This document shows, piece after piece, positions 1 to 11,025 of a DNA stretch of 64,000 nt. The stretch spans positions 143,609-207,608 of the forward strand of contig VCMS01000046.1 in assembly GCA_022539475.1 (NCBI GenBank), in the 5' to 3' direction. How positions within the stretch are numbered: the stretch's first letter is position 1; every line of letters begins with the position of its first letter. The stretch is from Gracilaria domingensis. Its lineage: Eukaryota > Rhodophyta > Florideophyceae > Gracilariales > Gracilariaceae. The position numbers were made by a program, and so were the translations under genes. The notes beneath the pieces were generated by a model. That model saw only the letters and a list, made by a program, of their open reading frames with translations. It was not told where the DNA came from and searched no databases.

Positions 1-45
1 CAGCGGAAGGTTGAGGCGCAGCGTCGGGCAGCTAACGAGGCTTGA
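1..45 (+). CDS. possible C-terminal end of a gene cut by the window edge
   Basis: The first 14 codons read as a charged, Ala/Arg/Glu-rich helical tail (QRKVEAQRRAANEA) and end at TGA 43-45. The composition is that of a coiled-coil C-terminus and the DNA is GC-richer than what follows. Too short to identify; an open frame this short could be chance. Confidence 0.2.
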   Translation, partial: QRKVEAQRRAANEA

Positions 46-1314
46 AAAAGTCAGGGAGCTTTGCGCTGTAGTCAGCAGTTCGTCGGCGGGGTCGCTGTTC
101 CTCGTCCTTTGATTTTCTGTCGCCGTGTGGGGCACAATAGGGTTGCAGAGCGTTTGGAAGCTCAAAGCAGCGCTGCGTGGGTCGATAATGGCCAGAGAAA
201 AGATTCTGGAGTTGTAGCGAATACTTCTATCTAATTATCTCGTTACTGCTCTTTTTGGATTTCACAAAGTGAGACTCTTGGTATACCAAAAGAGCTGAAT
301 GCATGTTTTCTTTGATATTTTTCGTTCAAGATTTGAGCCTACAAAATCTACATTGACCCTCTTTTTGGTTTCTTTAGTAAACAAGCTCTATCTTTTTTGT
401 TTCTGGCTTGTTTCGTGCCGTTTTAAGTTTGCTTGGTAGTGGAGACTGTCACGGTTCCGATGCTGTTGTTGGAATGGGTCACTGGAGTACGAGTATTGAG
501 ATATAGGTCTTGCGAAGATCTGCTCAAGTTTTCAGCCTACCCGAAAGTAGATTATGACAAGACATGTAGAAATTGCGAACGTGTAACAAAAGAATTTAAA
601 GTGAAAAAAAGTTGAATCTCCTAAAAATTAAAAGCAAATATGATAGAACCATTTTTTACGTGTCTTTCTCTCTCTCTGCGGGAAAATGATCAATTTTAAC
701 ATTCTGAAACAGTAATTTGACAACTTACAAGCCGTAATTACTGTTCACTTTAATTCATTCATACTTTAACATTCAACACCAAGATGAACCTAACTTTTAT
801 CATACACATGTGTAAATTATGTTCCATAGCTTTCAACAAAGAGGAGAGAGTTTTGTTTGAATTTCGTAGTTAGAGGAAAGCTGTTTATCATAAAGTTCCT
901 GTTGAACAGAAAATAAAATATAAATATTTTCAAATCAACATAAATCAAGAACTTCGTAGAAAACAGGATTGTAGCTAAATCTCTGCGACCATGAATATAT
1001 GAAACAATTGTGGCGTACAGGAGAATTGTTCTGAACGGTTCTGTTGTAAAAAACGAATGAATGAGTTGCGCCTTTCTCAACCGGTTTTGCTTCGTCCTAG
1101 AAATTATATGTTACAATACTGCAAGGGTCAATAATAAAGACGGAAAAAGAAGTTAAGTTTAGACTCAAAAGTGTCTTTTTCAACTCTTAACCAATAAAAT
1201 CAAAACCGAAAATGTCACAAAGCCCAAGGACGTTAAGTCTGTCAAAAATGTAGGCTGGAGTGGATAAAAACGTAAGATAATGAATTCATTCGTGATATTT
1301 ACGGAAAGATCTGT
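46..1314. other. AT-rich intergenic DNA
   Basis: After about position 240 the sequence becomes AT-rich. Only ORFs of 60-90 codons occur, with no recognisable domain. It probably includes the 3' flank of the minus-strand transposase that ends at 1315. I found no terminal inverted repeat for that element here. Confidence 0.5.
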
Positions 1315-2222
1315 CTACGAATTGAAAAGGGATTGCTCTTCTCCTAGTACAACGGCAGTAATATGCGCGACAGCATGAAAGCAAGAAACATGAAAAGAAA
1401 GTTTGTGACGAAAAACTTGTTTTAACACCTGGAATTGTTTCAATCGTCCCATGAGAGCTTCATGTCGAGCTCTAATTCGACATTGATTGTATCCAAATAA
1501 AAAGATCTTATCATCTGGATTAATGCATTTTTGGGCGGTATATGCATTATCGGCAAGCACAAACTCATTGGTTAGAAGAGCATGTTTCAATCCAGATTCA
1601 AAAATCTTATTGTCAGGATAACTGCCGCATGGAAATGGGTCATTTACCCATACAATCTTATCTTCAAATATGCTCAAACCGACTTCGTACCTAAGTCCCG
1701 CGCTCTTGAATTTGTGAGAGTACCAAATTGAGCTAAAAGGTTTGGGCTCGTAAATGGGACAATCTGTCGCATCCACGGATATGAAAATGACGTGTGTACT
1801 GTTATGAAGGTTCTGTAGACGTTGCTCCCATTTGATCTATTTTCCCACACGCTTTTTAGATTAGCATTTCATTTTACACTCATTAGCCTCAAATAAAAAT
1901 AACTTACTTCTTTTATGTCTCCAAGCAAACAGACGAACGTACGAACCCAAACACGTATTGTCTTCTCATCCGCATCCAGTATTGCAGACAACGTAGATTC
2001 GTTGGTATAAAGTTTTAGAAATAACAATGCCCAAAGAAGATGTTTTGGAGCAGCTGCGGAAGGAATGTTTGACTTCATTTTCTTCCACAACGTGGAACAT
2101 ATCTCAGCGGAAACCCCAAAGAGAGAAACGAATCTTCGCTGTTGGGTAATATGACCCAATCCAAGTGCGTTCCCGGTGTATATGTCTCCAAGTATTCGAA
2201 ATGTTGAGGATGAGACGTTCAT
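1315..2222 (-). CDS. PIF/Harbinger-like (IS5/DDE_Tnp_4-type) transposase, two exons
   Basis: Cut-and-paste transposase. Exon 1 (2222-1908, 105 codons) has the conserved N-terminal block: an RFVSLFGVS segment, the PKHLLWALLFLKLY helix and a DEKTIRVWV helix. Exon 2 (1836-1315) has the DDE core: SVDATDCPIYEP (first Asp), a YEVGLSIFEDKIVWVNDPFP strand pair, LADNAY (second Asp) and RARHEALMGRLKQF (the Glu before the GRLK helix). With the 71-nt intron removed the two exons stay in frame and give 278 residues, short for the family but with all three catalytic positions present. Exon 2 alone could only start at GTG, which supports splicing. A pseudogene 1.1 kb away points the other way and could be a second gene of the same element, as PIF/Harbinger elements often carry two ORFs. 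The family call rests on motif recognition only. Confidence 0.8.
1837..1907 (-). other. 71-nt spliceosomal intron in the transposase gene
   Basis: On the minus strand the intron opens with a consensus GTAAGT directly after a GAA codon, has an AATGCTAATCT branch-point-like sequence, and closes with AAAATAG. Its length is not a multiple of three and it contains stops, while the frames before and after join in phase 0 at a conserved point of the protein. Confidence 0.7.
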
Positions 2223-3364
2223 TTTCTTTTCTGTGCGTCCAAGTGCGGCGTAGAACAGCTCTCTGGCTTTTATCTTAGTTCGAGATACAACTTAACATGT
2301 CATGGCTAACTACATCCAAGCTCCTCATCCAAAACTAGGGTTTCGGATGTGTATGAATTTGTGTACACGGGATGTCTTTGTCCGAATTTGTTTTGAATTC
2401 CTTATGTCAGACGTTGTACAGACATCAAGGGTGTACATTATATATGCTCTCCTGTCACTTACTGGTATATGGCAGGTCGGGATTGATGTCTATCCAAAGC
2501 TTTTGTTCTTCTTCAGCACAAGATTGATCATAAACATTTAACAATTTCGAAATATAGGTTTTATTTATGGCATAAGAAAAAAGAAAAAGTATTTCATGAC
2601 TTTTGTTTGGCTCTACATCGATCAGAATACTACTTTTGTATTGTAGTTGAGTTCATACTTTGGAGCAGTGTGAACGAGTTTTCAAGTTAACGTCGCTTTC
2701 CAAACAGGTTTATATCGCTTTTAAACGCAATAATGCGTTATTTTTATGTCATAAAAATAGGTTTTGGTTGATAATTACTTATATTGCATGCAACCTTAAC
2801 AAAGCATTTCCATACCAGCAATAGCTTTCAATATCATCTTCATTTCATCGCTCACAATCGAGACGTTTATGCCACCTTCATACTTTTCTTGTTGACATTT
2901 TACGCCGTAAATGTTACATCACATTCACTATCTTGAAGGAGAAGATAAAGATAATGCGATGTATTTTAAATCACTTCGCAATTGTCACGATCCTCTTGCT
3001 TACATAGCAACTGAATACTAATTACAACACGTCTATTCCAACAATGAAGGATTGCGATCTGGGACAAGGACCTAGCAAATTAAAGAACAATTGTATAAAG
3101 CACATTGTTAATCACAACTAATGACATCATGCGTCATTGTGACCACGAAAACCGCTAGTTCTGCGCATACGTTATATCTGTTACAAATGTGTAAGATAAG
3201 ATGAGGCAAATTGCGTACGTAGTGTAGAGCCTCTGCCGCTAATATGCAGTTACTTTAAAAGAGTGTACTGTTCAACGAAACGACTACCACTTGGGAATCG
3301 GATCGCACAGAGAAGCTCCTCTTGTTTTCCAGCTTCTCACTACTAGAACCACCTTCAAACCACA
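2223..3364. other. AT-rich spacer between two divergent genes
   Basis: About 1.1 kb between the 5' ends of the transposase (minus) and the broken gene at 3365 (plus). It should hold both promoters, but I see no clear TATA pair. The one ORF here (2302-2541, 79 codons) shows no domain. Confidence 0.4.
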
Positions 3365-4220
3365 ATGCCTCGTATCAGAAATAATTCCGCTGCCATAAAA
3401 TTACTCAATCAATTATTCGAACGCGGTGAAATCAAAGGAAGTTAACCCCCAAAGCAGGTTTGGCTGTCCCACAAGGTATTTGAGCAGCATAAATTACCTA
3501 ATTTCAGAGCTGAGTAATACATTCTGCGCAAGACATTTGAGCAGTTAAAAAGTAAGCCACGACTTTACCATTTTCAAACGTTGACGGAAAAGTTTTCCTC
3601 TGACTTTTCTTTTAGAAGAATCTTCAAGTGTTCTGAACTGCCGTTGTACAAATTTTGATTCACAGAACCAGGTCAAGAAAGTAGATGTTAATCTGGAGGA
3701 GGTTTCTGCTTCTGTTCCTGCAAGAGATGGAATCGAGTATCTTCTTGGCTTAAACGAATTTAAGCCACTCTACCTAGCAGGAGAGTGGAATGACCCTAAG
3801 ATTACACTTTGTCGTCTTTTCGTGGCTGTTGTTCTACCAGCTGGAGTAGAGAGGGGGAGATTTGGGATTCATATTGTTGACAATGAAAATATTCTTGAAT
3901 TGAGAGTTGCTTGGCCTAGACCTCTTGTGGACATTGAGTTTCTTCACAAGCAGTGGCTTGACAAAAATATTATGACAACAGACCATCCAAAGTTTAGTGG
4001 TCTCAATTGCGCGTTAAAGCTTTTTCGTGAGCGCAGCTCGGATAAATTATATTCTGTGGCACGAATTCCTCTTCTTTTTACAGTTCATTGTCACGTTCAA
4101 GAAAAAGCTAATCTTGGATGGATTGGTGACGCGACAAAAGTGGTTTACATGGATTTAGAACAGGCGGTTGTTGAAGAATACTCCAAGCTGAATGATACAG
4201 ACGATTTTATTGTTGCGTAG
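3365..4220 (+). pseudogene. unrecognised two-exon gene with two in-frame stops
   Basis: Exon 1 (3365-3551) starts MPRIRNNSAAIKLLNQLF and contains PPKQVWLSHKVFEQHKL. Exon 2 (3616-4220) encodes the rest, including VVLPAGVERGRFGIHIVDN and a C-terminus ending DDFIVA. The 64-nt intron (3552-3615) has GTAAGC at the donor and TTTTCTTTTAG at the acceptor, and splicing keeps the frame (264 codons). Exon 1 carries TAA at 3443-3445 and TAA at 3515-3517, so the gene looks dead in this copy, although the flanking protein sequence is well kept. The fold is unknown to me. The orientation, away from the nearby transposase, leaves open that it is the accessory gene of that DNA transposon. Confidence 0.5.
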
Positions 4221-4719
4221 TTAATAGAGATATTGACGATGCTTTCACGTTCTCGTTTAATTGTTTCATTTGTACTGCTTTTTTTATGAATAGAGAGATA
4301 TGATGTAAAGCTCTAATTTGCTGTGTTCATTTTTTCGAATCAAGTTTTGCTTTGTTACAGTTTTGCACGCAGCTCATTTGAATCTTCTACTAAATGTTGT
4401 TTCAATTTAATTCCATTCAGGTTTGGAATTATTTGAAATCTCTTGTGTACAAAATATGTCTAGATACACAGTTACGCTCTCTCTGAGTGTTGATCAATTT
4501 TGGTCAGAATGCCAGCTCATAACAAAGTTATTATTTCTGGGTACAACATAGAATCGTAATTAACAGAAAAATAACCAACGACAGTTGGAAAGCGTGCATG
4601 CCCAAGATATTCGTTTTTGTCATATATCCCTCTAATTGACCTTCAAAGTTTAAAAGAAGGCATCTAGTCGCTATAGAGCTTCATATGGAAGTCCTTATAC
4701 ATCTTTTCATTTACATTAT

Positions 4720-5600
4720 TGTGGACGCCATTTTTGGGGGAAACAGCGCGGGTGGTGACAAACCCAAGGAGAGCGACACAATAAATGCTCGAGAGTACCA
4801 GCCCAAAAGGGGCGACAAGTTAACGTAGCTCAGATGCCTGCAGGAGCAGACAAGATAACCCCAAAAAGCAGAAACTCTCCGCTAACAGGAAGCGGGGAGA
4901 GTAATTAAACGAGAGTGTGGTTCGGCGTTCGATGCCGAATGCCAACACAACGACAGAATGCAGTGCCAACAGACCAACACACCAAGGCTGTCGGCGGAAC
5001 AGTAGAATGGGCAGGGCTAAGGCGTTCGATCCTGTCGTCGATACCACCATAAACCTAACAACCAGGCGAGGTGACGACAGGAAGGGAACCAGTGCAATGC
5101 GTACCACTGCCCACGTCCGTCTGGGAGAACGGAGACGTAGTGATGGGTGATGGTCGCAATGTGCGAACGAGCCCGATGGAGGGCAGCACAAGGCGACTGG
5201 TTAGGGAACGGCGGGAGACCAAACCGCCGGGAATAAGGAAATGTAGGGGGAAAGGTTGGTGGCAGGGAGGCGCAGACTGCGCTAAGGGAAGATGGGATTG
5301 CCAAAGGAAGGAAGGTTGGTGACGACGGAAGGGGAGGAAGAAAGGCGAGAGAGGCAAGGATGGGGGAAGTCGTCGAGGGGGGAAGTGGTCTGCCCCAACC
5401 GAGTGGCGTTGTGAGCGCTCGGACTCGGGGGTTTATATGGAAAACCTAGATGCTGCATGTGCTCTGCAGGCGGCTGCTTCATACTATCTTGAACTAAAAA
5501 ACCCTAGTTTGTTCACCATATCAGATATTGTGCTATGATGGCCTTGTACATTACTTCGTTATGTTTGTTCGTCATTGGTTATGGTTTTGCTGGCGTGGTA
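4720..5600 (-). repeat. solo LTR-like repeat, copy 1
   Basis: Nearly the same sequence occurs at 62839-63714 in the same orientation, with visible identity around 90% over the first 780 bp. Both copies begin TGTGGACGCC, so on the minus strand they end in CA like an LTR. Both also carry a minus-strand TATAAA about 150 bp from the right end. No gag or pol lies next to it, so a solo LTR is the simplest reading. The right boundary is uncertain because similarity fades, and I found no clean target duplication. Confidence 0.6.
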
Positions 5601-5870
5601 GATATCCAAAGGTTCCTTTTCCACCCCTTTCCATCATGTTGATTTGCGTCGGAATGAGCTAGCTTAACTTCCACGAAATACTAGCATGTCAAGTGGGAGG
5701 ACATCTTCCAGCTCACCTCGGAATATGACCTTCACAAAATTCCAGTAATGAGTCATTTCTGATAATCCAGTGGGAGATTTAGAATGTTCTACATCATAAG
5801 TATTGTTCCGTGCGCCTTCGTGTCCGAACGGATCTCGTCGTCCGAGCTCCAGCATCTCCGTCAATCCATC

Positions 5871-6296
5871 ATGACCGACGTCGTCAACTATATTCGCGAG
5901 CTCACGGACGACGACACCGATCAGTCTGACGTCCCTCGTTTGCAATCTACTGTTATAGAATACGAAGCTGAAGAGGCCCCCCCGTCTGATTCCACCAGCA
6001 CCGCCGACGATGATTCGAACGACATGGACTACGACCACAATTATCAACCTTCGCCGTCTTCGCGTCTGGATGAGTTCGAAGAACTTTTTTCCGATATCAT
6101 TCACAAAAAGGTCGATGTTGACGTCGGCCTCTTACAGCTCTACTCTGACGCCCTTCGTGTTCCGTCGGCATTCATACGCGGTATCCTTCGTGGCATCGAA
6201 GTATGTCGTCATACTCCCCAGGACGGTACTTCTTCTGCTTGCCTGGCTCCGAAAATATATAGCGTGTTGAAGGCGCAGAGCCAACGTTCTAACTAG
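5871..6296 (+). CDS. small acidic protein, paralogue of the gene at 60004-60441
   Basis: A 141-residue protein beginning MTDVVNYIRELTDDDTDQ. I chose this ATG rather than the upstream one at 5784 because the paralogue at 60 kb starts at the matching point (MSDKQVLDTVTDDDTDN) and has almost the same length (145). Shared blocks are TDDDTD near residue 12, the I-E-(Y/H)-EAEE motif near residue 30, an Asp/Glu/Ser-rich stretch, and an F-E-(E/L) helix followed by VDxxLLQLYSD-type and RVPSAFIRGILRG-type helices in the second half. There is no signal peptide or membrane segment. Function unknown. Distant similarity plus conserved start and length argue for real coding. Confidence 0.5.
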   Translation: MTDVVNYIRELTDDDTDQSDVPRLQSTVIEYEAEEAPPSDSTSTADDDSNDMDYDHNYQPSPSSRLDEFEELFSDIIHKKVDVDVGLLQLYSDALRVPSAFIRGILRGIEVCRHTPQDGTSSACLAPKIYSVLKAQSQRSN

Positions 6297-7645
6297 TGGT
6301 GTACTCCGCCCCGATTGCTATTCGTGCGATGTCGTGATTGTTGAAAATTACACTGAGTAAATGAACGAACTGCCTGGCGTTTCCGTCTCGCTTGACGCGC
6401 TCCTCAGCGTTGACAGTGCTCCTCGTGGGGCGGCAGTAGCGCGCATCATTGATAGCATCGATGCAAACGCACAGAGGCGGCCATAATAATCACGTGCAGC
6501 CGGAGCTGTCCCTTTCAATGACGTACACAGTAACGACCTTTTCTGACGCAATAGAACGCGCGGCAATAGGCGCAGACAGAGCCGCACAGTAACGCGCGGC
6601 AACTCTAACAAACGATCAATTCGCGGCGGGAGCGGCGGCAAGCAACAACAGCGACAGCGGCAACGAAGACACCATCGGCAGCGAGCGCAGACGGGAACCG
6701 CGCCGCGGCGGGTACTCATGATAGCGACGGTGGAGGCCGTGCAGCGGGGGCAGCGTCGCGGGTGGTTGCACGGCGGTGGTGGAAGGAGGCGTCCATGCGG
6801 CTTTATCTCCCGAGATCGCTCGGGAGATAGAAAAAATCGGCTTGGGTGTATCCCGGCAACAGCGGGACCCCACCCCAAGAAACGCCACCACAATTATCTT
6901 ACCATTTATCATCGGTCTCTTGACATGAGAAAACAGAAATTTAGGATTTTCCCGCATCCCCCTCATCGACAAATTGTAGGACATGGACGTATCAAAATTT
7001 GTCCATTTCTTTTTGTAGAAAGGCCCTAATGAAGCATCAACGCACACATGCAGTAAGATCCCATTTCACAATTATGCTATGAACGCTGATGCCTCGGTTC
7101 TCTCCTGTTGCGTGTTTTAGCAAGGACAAGCGTAAGAGAACCCCTTGTATTTGACCCTCTCACAAGGTCGTGTTGACTTCACTTGGCCCTGAATACGATC
7201 TGATTGATCTACAGATTCCACCGTCTTTGGGGCACAGAAGTGATATTGGCCCATGTGGGCAACCTCCCCCTTTCATGGGCGTCGGAATTGCGTTTTCGTG
7301 GCCTCCAGAGCGCTCCAACTTAGACCGCAAGACGGGGCATAACTGCTAATGACAACATTTTCCCTCAGCAGTGCAGTGGACTCTGACGGTTTTGAGCCTT
7401 ACACAGTCGCCCTTGCAGCACGCCAACGGAAAACCGACTACATCACGAAGAATATTCAAATGCAGTGCTTTTCACGGGTCTTTCATTTTCTCTTCGGTAT
7501 GATTTCGTATTGGATGGCCCAAACCATTTCCGCACCTAACGTACTTCGCTCCCGGTGCTTTGGATATAACTGCATTATCTCTGGAATACGCCTGCACTCA
7601 TGCCATCAGCACATATGATCGCCGCCGGTCACCTGACGAGCATCA
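6297..7645. other. intergenic DNA, GC-rich then balanced
   Basis: The ORFs here overlap on both strands in GC-rich sequence (about 6.5-6.9 kb) and show no domain. The last 400 bp are the upstream region of the receptor-like gene at 7646. I see no RNA gene. A 26-bp hairpin is listed separately. Confidence 0.4.
6804..6829. repeat. 26-bp hairpin, 11-bp arms
   Basis: TATCTCCCGAG, a 4-nt ATCG spacer, then the exact reverse complement. It is followed within 10 bp by a second, imperfect inverted pair (CTTGGG...CCCAAG, about 6840-6881). Role unknown. Confidence 0.5.
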
Positions 7646-9481
7646 ATGATGAAGTTGCTTGGTGCCAAACTCATAACCGTTTCCCTTCTTCTCGTGGCAT
7701 TCTCTTCTTGCCATATCTGGGCTGTGTTCGCCCGTTCTCAAAATTGCGCAGAGCCCATCTCGTGTGACGAAAGCACCAACTACTTTAAGAAAGAAGAAAG
7801 GATCGCCATAGAGTATGCAGTCGAAACCATTCGTGATGTGGCTTTTTCCAATACTTATGTCGATTTCACCGGTCGAGGTTTAATGGAAGATGAATTCTAC
7901 AAGTATCGCATCGTAATTTGCGGTTGTCCACGCCCGGAAAAGTCCGATGATCGCATTGTGCTGTACACTAACCCAAAGTCTCTGTACATCAACGAATCTC
8001 CGTCTCTTGCTCTCCTTCACTTCCTCCAACCGACAGTAGAATCTTTATCATACGTCAACTCTGCCGCCTATACTTACACCCCTGCTATTCGAGAGAAGGT
8101 TGCAAGGAAAGAGGCAAAAGAGATAACCGATTCCAACTTTGTCACTGATTATTCCATTCTGAGCAAAGATGATTCGTTATCTGGAAGCCTCATCGGTACA
8201 TTTACAACATCTGACTACCTGAAGGATGCAAAGAACGTTCCATTCATAGTCATCGCCGAGAGTTCCGAGACATCTCCACTGGCTCGAGCGGAGTGGATGA
8301 AGATCGTTGGCCTCTACTTGGGACTATCGGAAAAGGCAAACGATCGCTTTCAAAACGTAGTTCAGGAATACGAAAGTGCTAAGAAGAAGGCATCTGAGGC
8401 GGGAAGACGTCCCTCAGTGCTCCTCAACTACCCAATGGCAACGGGTTCCATTGACTTATCAAGCAATCCCGACGATAATTACAAGTGGTTCTTGCCGTAT
8501 CGTGACCAGTATACCACGGATCTGGTACAAGATGCCAATGCTGATTAGCGCTACGCCAACGTCGATTCCGAAATGTCGCTAGAGAAGAAGATTTCGGAGG
8601 TGGTCAAAGACTTTGGGTCAGCGAGGTTCCTTCTACTCGCCGGAACTTTCCCAGCAGACTCGCAGAGAGATACTCTTGAGGAGTTTATGGATAGCGTTGT
8701 GAGCCCATTTCAACCAGATCCAAAAGCCCAGAAGCAATTCGAGAAGCTAAGTTCCGTTCGATGTGGGAAAGTTTGGGGTCGAGAGAAACGAATCTCTGAA
8801 GATGGGCAGGCAAATGACTATTTCGAGTCAGGAGTATTCCAACCCGACGAGATACTGAAAGATTTGGTCAGTATTCTGCACCCCAACGTTGATTTTGGGG
8901 GAAGAGAGGAATACTATATGCATTTCTACAAGCCGGACACTTCAAAGTACACCTCCACGTGTCCGTACAATGACTTCATCACAACGCCGGGATCGGGTGA
9001 GGTATATGTTGATACCTTGTTTAGCGTCTCTGGACGTGATCGTTTTGAAATTGAAGACGTGTGGGAAACTAAAATTGAGCCCGAACTGAAGAAACTGAAG
9101 TTACCCGCAGCATTTGACATGCTGTTCAAAGCTGATAATGTGGACTCAAGCGATACATTTTTTATGTTGCGGGCACGAGTTGACAAGGGAGAGGAAAACA
9201 GTTTAGGGCAGCCTGAAGAGCTTCGCACGGCACTAGAAAGAAGTTTAGGCACTGAGGTGGTGCTAAGGAAGAACGAAGAGTCTCAGCAAGGCAACAAACG
9301 AGGACCCAGCCGCGCAGTGATTGGTATAATCATCGCGGTGGTGCTTATTTTGATTATTTTAGCTGCTTTGTGCGTACGCAGGAGGAGGCAAAGGAAGGCT
9401 TTGAACAACTTACCCATTGAACGAATTCCAGGAGCAAAGCAGGAACCATGGTCTGAAATTGAAGGCATAGAAGCTGCGTAG
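7646..9481 (+). CDS. secreted periplasmic-binding-protein-like receptor, single C-terminal TM; one in-frame TAG
   Basis: One frame runs for 612 codons and is interrupted once, by TAG at 8546-8548 (codon 301). The N-terminus is a signal peptide (MMKLLGAKLITVSLLLVAFSS). The ectodomain resembles the FecB/TroA class of substrate-binding proteins: an early IVICGCPRP strand, the long linking helix with EWMKIVGLYLGLSEKAND and QEYESAKKKA, and near codon 400 the PDEILKDLVSILHP block typical of the C-lobe end. A small unassigned juxtamembrane domain follows, then a membrane helix (about codons 556-576) and an Arg/Lys-rich cytosolic tail. Diatoms use comparable membrane-tethered FecB/FhuD-like proteins in siderophore-iron uptake; a similar role here is inference. 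The codons after the TAG keep the same frame and domain, so this is either a recent nonsense change, read-through, or a base-call error. Confidence 0.7.
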
Positions 9482-10389
9482 TAACAAAACTAGTTGACAT
9501 CCTTCTTAGATAAGACGTTGGGCGCCACTGCCAGGATGGCAGTTTTTTTTTTCTCTTTCCATACGCCACCGCACAATATTTTTCGTCTGCTTTGTAAATC
9601 CACATGTTCTCGCGTCGCGGCAAGTGACGATGAAGTGGGGAATTTGTGAGTCGCATATGCGCTGGTGAGCAAGAAAAAGGGCTGCTAGTTTTGGTGCGCG
9701 GGATGACAGTCGTGACGTGCTTGTGCTGGTAATGTGGTGCAATTGAGGAACGGCTGTCATGGCAGGTGAGGGCGAAGGCGCCCTGAAACAGCGACGAACG
9801 GGAAGCTGTACCATAGAGTTTACAGGCGAGGCTGTGAACGGACGCATTGAAGGGAAGGCTAACCGAACGAGAGAGCTGTTTCACGCGGGCAAATCAGCGA
9901 GTTGGCGTGGCGGTGCTAAGTGTCAAGCGGCCAATGCGACGCGCAGCGAGCACGGTCCGCGAGCTCGCTCGCTCGTTGTTCTCTCGCTCCGCGTCGTCAG
10001 CACAGCGATGTGGCGGAGTGTAAGCGGGCGCCACGTGTGCCACCACGCGACGTGTAGCAGCGACGTGTGCAGCGCAGCGAGCGCGGTTGGGCGCGTTGGC
10101 ACGCGCTCCGCCCCGCGCGCGATGAGTCGCGCGATGGGCGATGAGCGGCTGCGGCGCGCGTGTGCCGTCGGCGCGCACGCGTGGCGCACGAGCCGGCCCG
10201 CGCGGAAGACGCCGCGCGCGACGCGTGCTCTCGCTCTCTGTCTGAGGGGGGACGACTGCGCCCGTCAACGCACGCCCGTGTTTCTGGCGCCGAATCAGCT
10301 GTTCCGAGCGCTGTCAGCGATTCTGCGTATTCTGCCAGCCTCTTTCACGTTGGCTTGCGCGCGAGAAGCGCGTCCCGACGCCAGCAGCC
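9482..10389. other. GC-rich, CpG-dense stretch without a supported gene
   Basis: From about 9.85 to 10.39 kb the DNA is very GC- and CpG-rich (CGCG and GCGC strings). Several long ORFs are open on both strands at once, as expected from composition alone. None shows a domain. It may be a promoter-type CpG island or an inserted GC-rich repeat. Confidence 0.4.
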
Positions 10390-10390
10390 A

Positions 10391-10802
10391 TGAGGCCGCA
10401 TCATATTACGAAACGAGGCTTAAGGCCAAGCATATAGCTGCAAACTGGGGACTTATGATACTGAAGGAAACAGATGAGCATAAGCTTGTGAATTCAGAAT
10501 CAACTGGCCTCATTGAAATGGTAGTTGGTGCCAAACCAAAACTAAGAGTGAAGAAGTATGGGTCGGGACTAAATCCGACGATACAGACACACGAAGATGG
10601 GAAAGAAGTTAAGGTTTAAGAGGTGGATGGATTATTCTGTACTTGTGACAAGTGTGGCAGAGCCGTTTGTCCTCTTAACGGATTGACGGCCTCTATTCGT
10701 GAGGAAGCACAAGAGGCACACGTGCAATCGACAGGGAAGCATGGATGCAGAAGTCACGGATACACTCATTTCGTCTTGAAGAGTGGTTCGAGAATAGTTT
10801 AG
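10391..10802 (+). pseudogene. fragment of an unrecognised gene with a Cys/His cluster
   Basis: In one frame the sequence encodes ASYYETRLKAKHIAANWGLM and later GAKPKLRVKKYGSG, stops at TAA 10617-10619, and goes on in the same frame to TAG 10800-10802. The second part has CTCDKCGRAVC followed by H-x7-HGC and a further H, a spacing that could bind zinc. Composition drops sharply from the GC-rich DNA just upstream, so the real 5' boundary is unknown. Most likely a broken gene or transposon fragment. Confidence 0.3.
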
Positions 10803-10972
10803 TTAAGCTTTTTGCAAGGAGTGTTTCCTCCGTTGAGCATTGACATCTAATTGCCGAAAATGGATCTTAATGAGAATGGATCAAATGTCAGTCAAAATAC
10901 TTTCATCAGCTTTTAATTAGATGAAAACTTTGGAAGGCTTTTTTCAAACAAAGGATAAAGACTGAAAACCAG

Positions 10973-11025
10973 AACTGAAAGTTGTCAAACGTATAATAAT
11001 ATTATACGTTTGACAACTTTCAGTT
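10973..11025. repeat. perfect 53-bp palindrome (26-bp arms, 1-nt centre)
   Basis: The left arm begins AACTGAAAGTTGTCAAACG and ends in TATAATA. After a single A at 10999 the exact reverse complement follows up to 11025. The centre is AT-only (ATAATAATATTAT). A second palindrome with almost the same core lies 478 bp downstream. Confidence 0.9.

Noticed and set aside
4820-5482. Overlapping ORFs on both strands in the 4.7-kb repeat, and the same at 62.9-63.4 kb
   Set aside because: They lie within an LTR-like repeat, with no domain and no preference for one frame between the two copies.
6348-7047. Minus-strand ORFs of 143-181 codons
   Set aside because: Arg/Pro/Cys-rich translation of GC-rich DNA, overlapping ORFs in other frames, no domain.
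9759-10619. A 286-codon plus-strand ORF
   Set aside because: Most of it crosses the very GC-rich stretch where both strands are open by composition. Only the last part has protein-like sequence, and that is listed as a fragment.
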